DNA from: Candidatus Caenarcanum sp.
Lineage (GTDB): Bacteria; Cyanobacteriota; Vampirovibrionia; Gastranaerophilales; UBA9971
Direction: 5' to 3'
Length of the DNA: 8,449 nt
NCBI GenBank assembly: GCA_020720345.1
Contig: DYOT01000050.1
Span: forward strand, 1-8,449
In this document: positions 5,555-8,449 of the stretch, piece after piece
How positions within the stretch are numbered: the stretch's first letter is position 1
Layout of the letters: the number at the start of each line of letters is the position of its first letter
Notes under the pieces: model-generated
What the model saw: only the letters and a program-made list of their open reading frames with translations
Databases searched by the model: none
Told to the model about the DNA's origin: nothing
Made by a program: the position numbers and the translations under genes

Positions 5555-6505
5555 ATGGACGATATAAAAAAATCAACTTTAAAAGAAATAGAAGTTAAAA
5601 TCAGAGAAACGCCTTCTGATATGAAACTCAGGACTTGTTATGCAGAAGCTTTATTGGATGAAGGTTTGCTTGATGAAGCCCTTGAGCAGTACTTGCAGCT
5701 TTTTAGGGTTTATTCAAATAATGCCGAATTTTGCTTTAATATCGGCATTATTTATGAAAAGCAAAAGAAAATTGATGATGCTTTGAGATACTACGAAAAA
5801 GCGGCAAATTTATGCCCTGAAGATCCGGATTTCAGGTACAGTGTTGCTTTTATGCTGGATAAAAAAGGCGAAAACAACAGGGCTATAGAAGAATATAAAA
5901 AAATGCTGGAGCTTGACGATAAGGATGCCAATACTCATTTTAATCTGGGATGTCTTTATGTTAAGAAAAATCAGTTTGATTTAGCCAGAAAACACTTTGA
6001 ACGCGCCGTAAGATTAAATCCTGATGATGTTTATGCCAGATTTAATCTTGCTTTTGAATATAAAAAAATTGGCGAAATTGAAAAAGCACTTGAACAATAT
6101 CATAAAGTTATCGAACTTAATCCTGAATACAGTTGGGCTTATTATAATATAGGCTGCATTTTGTTTGAGCAATGCAATGTTGACAGGGCTAAGGGCTATT
6201 TTGAAAAGACGGCAGAAATTAACCCTAAAGATATAGAAGTTGTTAAAATACTTTCAGATATTGCCATAACAAGAGATGAGCCGCAAAAAGCTATTAATTA
6301 TATTGAAATGGCTTTAATAAATAATCCTGAAAATCCTGAACTTCATTATCATATGGCAAAAATTTACAAAAAAATTAACAATAATGAAGAGGCTTTATTT
6401 CATCTGGAAAAAGCGCTTCATCACAGGGAGAGTTTGAAAATTTCTGAAGAAATTGTTAATAACGAGATTAAGGAGCTTAAATGTCTTATAAATCAGGTTT
6501 CGTAG
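5555..6505 (+). CDS. Tetratricopeptide repeat (TPR) protein
   Basis: TPR arrays are helical scaffolds for protein-protein contacts; no enzymatic domain is seen. The 316 residues hold about eight 34-residue TPR units starting near 22, 56, 90, 124, 158, 192, 226 and 261. The usual consensus is visible, for example FNLGCLYVKKNQFDLARKHF (129-148) and ARFNLAFEYKKIGEIEKALE (161-180), with the Pro-ending LNP, INP and NNP turns closing several units. There is no signal peptide, so it is probably cytoplasmic. The gene overlaps era by 25 nt, so co-expression with it is likely, but a functional link to ribosome assembly is only inferred. The ATG at 5555 has no clear Shine-Dalgarno sequence and lies 17 nt past a strong terminator. 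A later Met at residue 23 has no better site, so I keep 5555. Confidence 0.88.
   Translation: MDDIKKSTLKEIEVKIRETPSDMKLRTCYAEALLDEGLLDEALEQYLQLFRVYSNNAEFCFNIGIIYEKQKKIDDALRYYEKAANLCPEDPDFRYSVAFMLDKKGENNRAIEEYKKMLELDDKDANTHFNLGCLYVKKNQFDLARKHFERAVRLNPDDVYARFNLAFEYKKIGEIEKALEQYHKVIELNPEYSWAYYNIGCILFEQCNVDRAKGYFEKTAEINPKDIEVVKILSDIAITRDEPQKAINYIEMALINNPENPELHYHMAKIYKKINNNEEALFHLEKALHHRESLKISEEIVNNEIKELKCLINQVS
6470..6475 (+). promoter_or_regulatory. Era ribosome binding site inside the TPR gene
   Basis: AAGGAG sits 5 nt before the era ATG at 6481, within the coding sequence of the upstream TPR gene. It supports this start and the 25-nt overlap, and fits translational coupling. Confidence 0.8.
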
Positions 6506-7371
6506 CAATAATAGGCAGACCTAATGTTGGAAAATCAACATTATTAAATAAAATTTTAGGTCAAAAAATTGCTATTACCAGCTCAAAACCTCAAACAACC
6601 AGACATAGAATAAAAGGAATTCATACTTCTGAGAAGGGGCAGATAATTTTTATCGATACCCCCGGAATCCATAAGCCCATTCATAAGCTCGGGGAATTTC
6701 TTCTTGATGAGGCAAAAATGGCAGTGCCTGATGCTGATGTGATTTTATTTCTTGTAGACGGGACAGAAGCAGCAGGGCTTGGCGATAGATGGATTGTTGA
6801 AAATCTTCTTCAGTCAGAAATTCCAATTATTATAGTAGTCAATAAAGTTGACCAAATCAGGGATATGGAGCAAAGAGATAAAATAGTTGACAGTTACTGT
6901 ACTCTATTTGGTGAAAAATCCGTTCCTGTTTTAAAAATTTCAGCAAAAACCGGTCGAAATGTAGATGATTTAATAAAAAATATATACAGAAAACTCCCAA
7001 AAGGTCCGCAGTATTATTCTGAAGACGAATTAACCGACCAGAACCAAAAATCAATAGTCGCAGAAATGGTAAGGGAAAAGGTTATCCGAAAGACCAAAGA
7101 GGAAGTCCCTCACAGTATTGCGGTTGTTATTGAAAACTTTGACGAAAAAGAAAATATAACAAATATTGCGGCAACTATTTATGTTGAACATGACTCTCAA
7201 AAAGGCATAATCATAGGTGAAAAAGGCAGCATGTTAAAAGATATTGGCACTGATGCAAGAAAAGACATAGAAGAAATGATAGAAAATAAGGTCTTTCTTG
7301 AGCTTTATGTAAAAGTTAAAAAGAACTGGAGAAAAAATCCTTCCTCTCTTAAACAGTTTGGTTATTCATAA
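6481..7371 (+). CDS. era: GTPase Era
   Basis: Era is a conserved GTPase that binds the 3' end of 16S rRNA and assists maturation of the 30S ribosomal subunit. The G motifs are complete: G1 GRPNVGKST (12-20), the G2 region around QTTRHRI (38-44), G3 DTPG (59-62), G4 NKVD (121-124) and G5 SAK (154-156). The C-terminal half has the type II KH RNA-binding domain with its GxxG loop in IIIGEKGSMLK (243-253). The ending KKNWRKNPSSLKQFGY is typical of the family. The length of 296 residues is normal and nothing essential is missing. It is the second gene of a pair with the TPR protein, with its binding site inside that gene. An 82-nt gap separates it from the cysteine synthase gene. Confidence 0.98.
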   Translation: MSYKSGFVAIIGRPNVGKSTLLNKILGQKIAITSSKPQTTRHRIKGIHTSEKGQIIFIDTPGIHKPIHKLGEFLLDEAKMAVPDADVILFLVDGTEAAGLGDRWIVENLLQSEIPIIIVVNKVDQIRDMEQRDKIVDSYCTLFGEKSVPVLKISAKTGRNVDDLIKNIYRKLPKGPQYYSEDELTDQNQKSIVAEMVREKVIRKTKEEVPHSIAVVIENFDEKENITNIAATIYVEHDSQKGIIIGEKGSMLKDIGTDARKDIEEMIENKVFLELYVKVKKNWRKNPSSLKQFGYS

Positions 7372-7393
7372 AAGTTATATATAACCTAAGCTA

Positions 7394-7428
7394 TTGACGG
7401 GGACTTAAAAAAGGTGATGGCTGTCACC
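7394..7428. repeat. Small hairpin element between era and cysK
   Basis: The stretch joins TTGACGGGGAC, a run of six A and the inverted repeat GGTGA (7413-7417) / TCACC (7424-7428) around TGGCTG. On the minus strand the hairpin is followed by TTTTTTAAG, a terminator-like form. The GGGGAC plus GGTGA..TCACC pairing recalls, from memory, short palindromic elements tied to REP-type transposases. It could equally be a simple hairpin in the era-cysK transcript. TTGACG has no -10 at a usable distance, so I do not call a promoter. Confidence 0.35.
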
Positions 7429-7435
7429 CAATATA

Positions 7436-7442
7436 AGAGGAG
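7436..7442 (+). promoter_or_regulatory. Ribosome binding site of the cysteine synthase gene
   Basis: AGAGGAG lies 11 nt before the ATG at 7454. That is longer than the usual 5-9 nt, which may lower initiation, but the protein's normal N-terminus supports this start. Confidence 0.7.
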
Positions 7443-7453
7443 TTATTATTTAA

Positions 7454-8392
7454 ATGAAAATTGCTAATGACGTTACGGAATTAATAGGAAATACCCCTTT
7501 AGTGTACATAAACAGGCTTTCTGAAAGCTGTAAAGCTAAAATAGCCGCAAAGCTTGAATCTTTTAATCCGGCATGTTCTGTTAAAGACAGAGTCGGGCTA
7601 AATATGATATTTCAGGCTGAAAAAGACGGTAAAATAATTCCCGGAAAAACCACTCTTATTGAACCCACAAGCGGTAATACAGGAATAGGTCTTGCTTTTG
7701 TGAGTGCGGTAAGAGGTTATAAATTAATTCTTACTATGCCGGAAACAATGAGTATAGAAAGAAGAATGCTTCTTAGAGCCTATGGCGCTGAAGTTGTGCT
7801 TACTCCCGGTGCTCTTGGAATGGCAGGGGCAATAGAAAAAGCTCAGGAACTTGCGCAAGCCATACCCGATTCTTATATTCCCCAACAATTTTCCAATCAA
7901 GCCAACCCCGATGTTCATAGAAAAACTACCGCAGAGGAAATCTGGAGTGATACTGACGGACAGGTAGATATTTTAGTTGCCGGAGTGGGGACAGGCGGAA
8001 CTATTACAGGGGTTGCAGAAATAATAAAAGCCAGAAAACCTGAATTTAAGGCAATAGCTGTAGAGCCAAAAAATAGTCCTGTGTTGTCCGGCGGATGCCA
8101 TTCCCCTCATAAAATTCAGGGAATAGGGGCTGGATTTGTGCCAAATGTTTTCAACACAAAAATTATTGATGAAATTATACAGGTCAGCGACGAAGATGCT
8201 CTTGAAACTGCGAGAAGGCTTGCAGAAAAAGAAGGGCTGTTGTCGGGGATTTCATGCGGGGCGGTAATGTGGGCAGCTATTCAGGTTGCCAAAAGAGAAG
8301 AAAATGCCGGCAAGCTTATTGTGGTAATTCTTCCTGATTTCGGAGAGAGATATCTCAGCACCGTTCTTTTTCAGCATCTTGCCGAAGTATAG
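7454..8392 (+). CDS. cysK: Cysteine synthase A (O-acetylserine sulfhydrylase)
   Basis: This PLP enzyme makes cysteine from O-acetylserine and sulfide in the cytoplasm, the last step of sulfur assimilation. The N-terminal IGNTPLV (11-17) is typical. The Schiff-base lysine is K44 in the SVKDR motif (42-46). The substrate loop TSGNTG is at 72-77, the asparagine-proline motif QFSNQANP at 145-152, and the phosphate-binding GTGGT loop at 179-183. SGISCGA (264-270) includes S267, matching the serine that contacts the pyridine nitrogen. The C-terminal block LPDFGERYLST is characteristic. At 312 residues it matches CysK in length, and no CBS-type extension is present, which argues against cystathionine beta-synthase. 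CysM or a related paralogue is less likely but not excluded. No serine acetyltransferase gene lies in the window. It may be read from its own unseen promoter or through from era. Confidence 0.95.
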   Translation: MKIANDVTELIGNTPLVYINRLSESCKAKIAAKLESFNPACSVKDRVGLNMIFQAEKDGKIIPGKTTLIEPTSGNTGIGLAFVSAVRGYKLILTMPETMSIERRMLLRAYGAEVVLTPGALGMAGAIEKAQELAQAIPDSYIPQQFSNQANPDVHRKTTAEEIWSDTDGQVDILVAGVGTGGTITGVAEIIKARKPEFKAIAVEPKNSPVLSGGCHSPHKIQGIGAGFVPNVFNTKIIDEIIQVSDEDALETARRLAEKEGLLSGISCGAVMWAAIQVAKREENAGKLIVVILPDFGERYLSTVLFQHLAEV

Positions 8393-8438
8393 CAAAACCA
8401 TATTCAAGGCTGAGGAAAAAAGCTAAAAGATGCGAATT

Positions 8439-8449
8439 GTCATTGCGAG
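8439..8449. repeat. Start of a GTCATTGCGAG-type intergenic repeat, cut by the window
   Basis: The last 11 bases, GTCATTGCGAG, match the opening of a short repeat that I recall from intergenic regions of many bacterial genomes. Only the edge is visible, so the call rests on a short match. The 46 bases between the cysK stop and this point show no clear terminator. Confidence 0.4.

Noticed and set aside
7394..7437. Promoter from TTGACG and TATAAG before cysK
   Set aside because: The spacing between hexamers is about 32 nt, far from 16-18, and no other -10 fits TTGACG.
7372..7453. T-box or other sulfur-related riboswitch upstream of cysK
   Set aside because: The gap is only 82 nt, lacks the T-box consensus and SAM-riboswitch core, and shows just one short hairpin.

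Overview
The window is an AT-rich bacterial chromosomal segment carrying seven genes, all on the + strand. Three are recognisable with high confidence: a GH39/PslG-type glycoside hydrolase, the GTPase Era, and a cysteine synthase. Most start sites have purine-rich Shine-Dalgarno sequences, so this is a bacterium. The source lineage is inferred. The short N-terminal 'SPKLGFGA' motif on an otherwise unrecognised protein, the low GC, the fasciclin protein and the TPR-era arrangement suggest a non-photosynthetic cyanobacterial relative (Vampirovibrionia/Melainabacteria). This rests on recollection of such proteomes, not on a search, and another under-sampled phylum is possible.

Layout. (1) 57-3269 encodes a 1070-residue exported enzyme with two near-identical GH catalytic units in one chain (about 76% identical by hand count) and three fibronectin-III-like modules. 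It begins at TTG behind a strong ribosome binding site. (2) 3270-3474 holds a perfect 14-bp stem-loop and a consensus sigma-70 promoter with a roughly 90-nt, possibly folded leader. They precede a small exported protein with a Pro/Thr/Tyr-rich tail (3475-3879). (3) 3996-4697 is an unrecognised, probably cytoplasmic protein. (4) 4863-5486 is an exported single-domain fasciclin (FAS1) protein with an extraordinary 19 cysteines, nine of them in a CPC/PCP repeat stalk. It ends at a perfect 16-bp intrinsic terminator. (5) 5555-6505 (TPR protein) and 6481-7371 (Era) overlap by 25 nt and are probably translationally coupled. (6) A hairpin-bearing spacer leads to a CysK-type cysteine synthase (7454-8392). 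The last bases match the beginning of a widespread 'GTCATTGCGAG' intergenic repeat, cut off by the window edge.

Together the left half looks like an accessory set of envelope or secreted proteins (polysaccharide hydrolase, low-complexity secreted protein, adhesive fasciclin), each apparently with its own transcription signals. The right half is housekeeping: ribosome assembly and cysteine synthesis. I see no phage, transposase, CRISPR array, rRNA or tRNA gene, and no clear defence system. The points most worth a second look are the internally duplicated glycosidase and the cysteine-stalk fasciclin.
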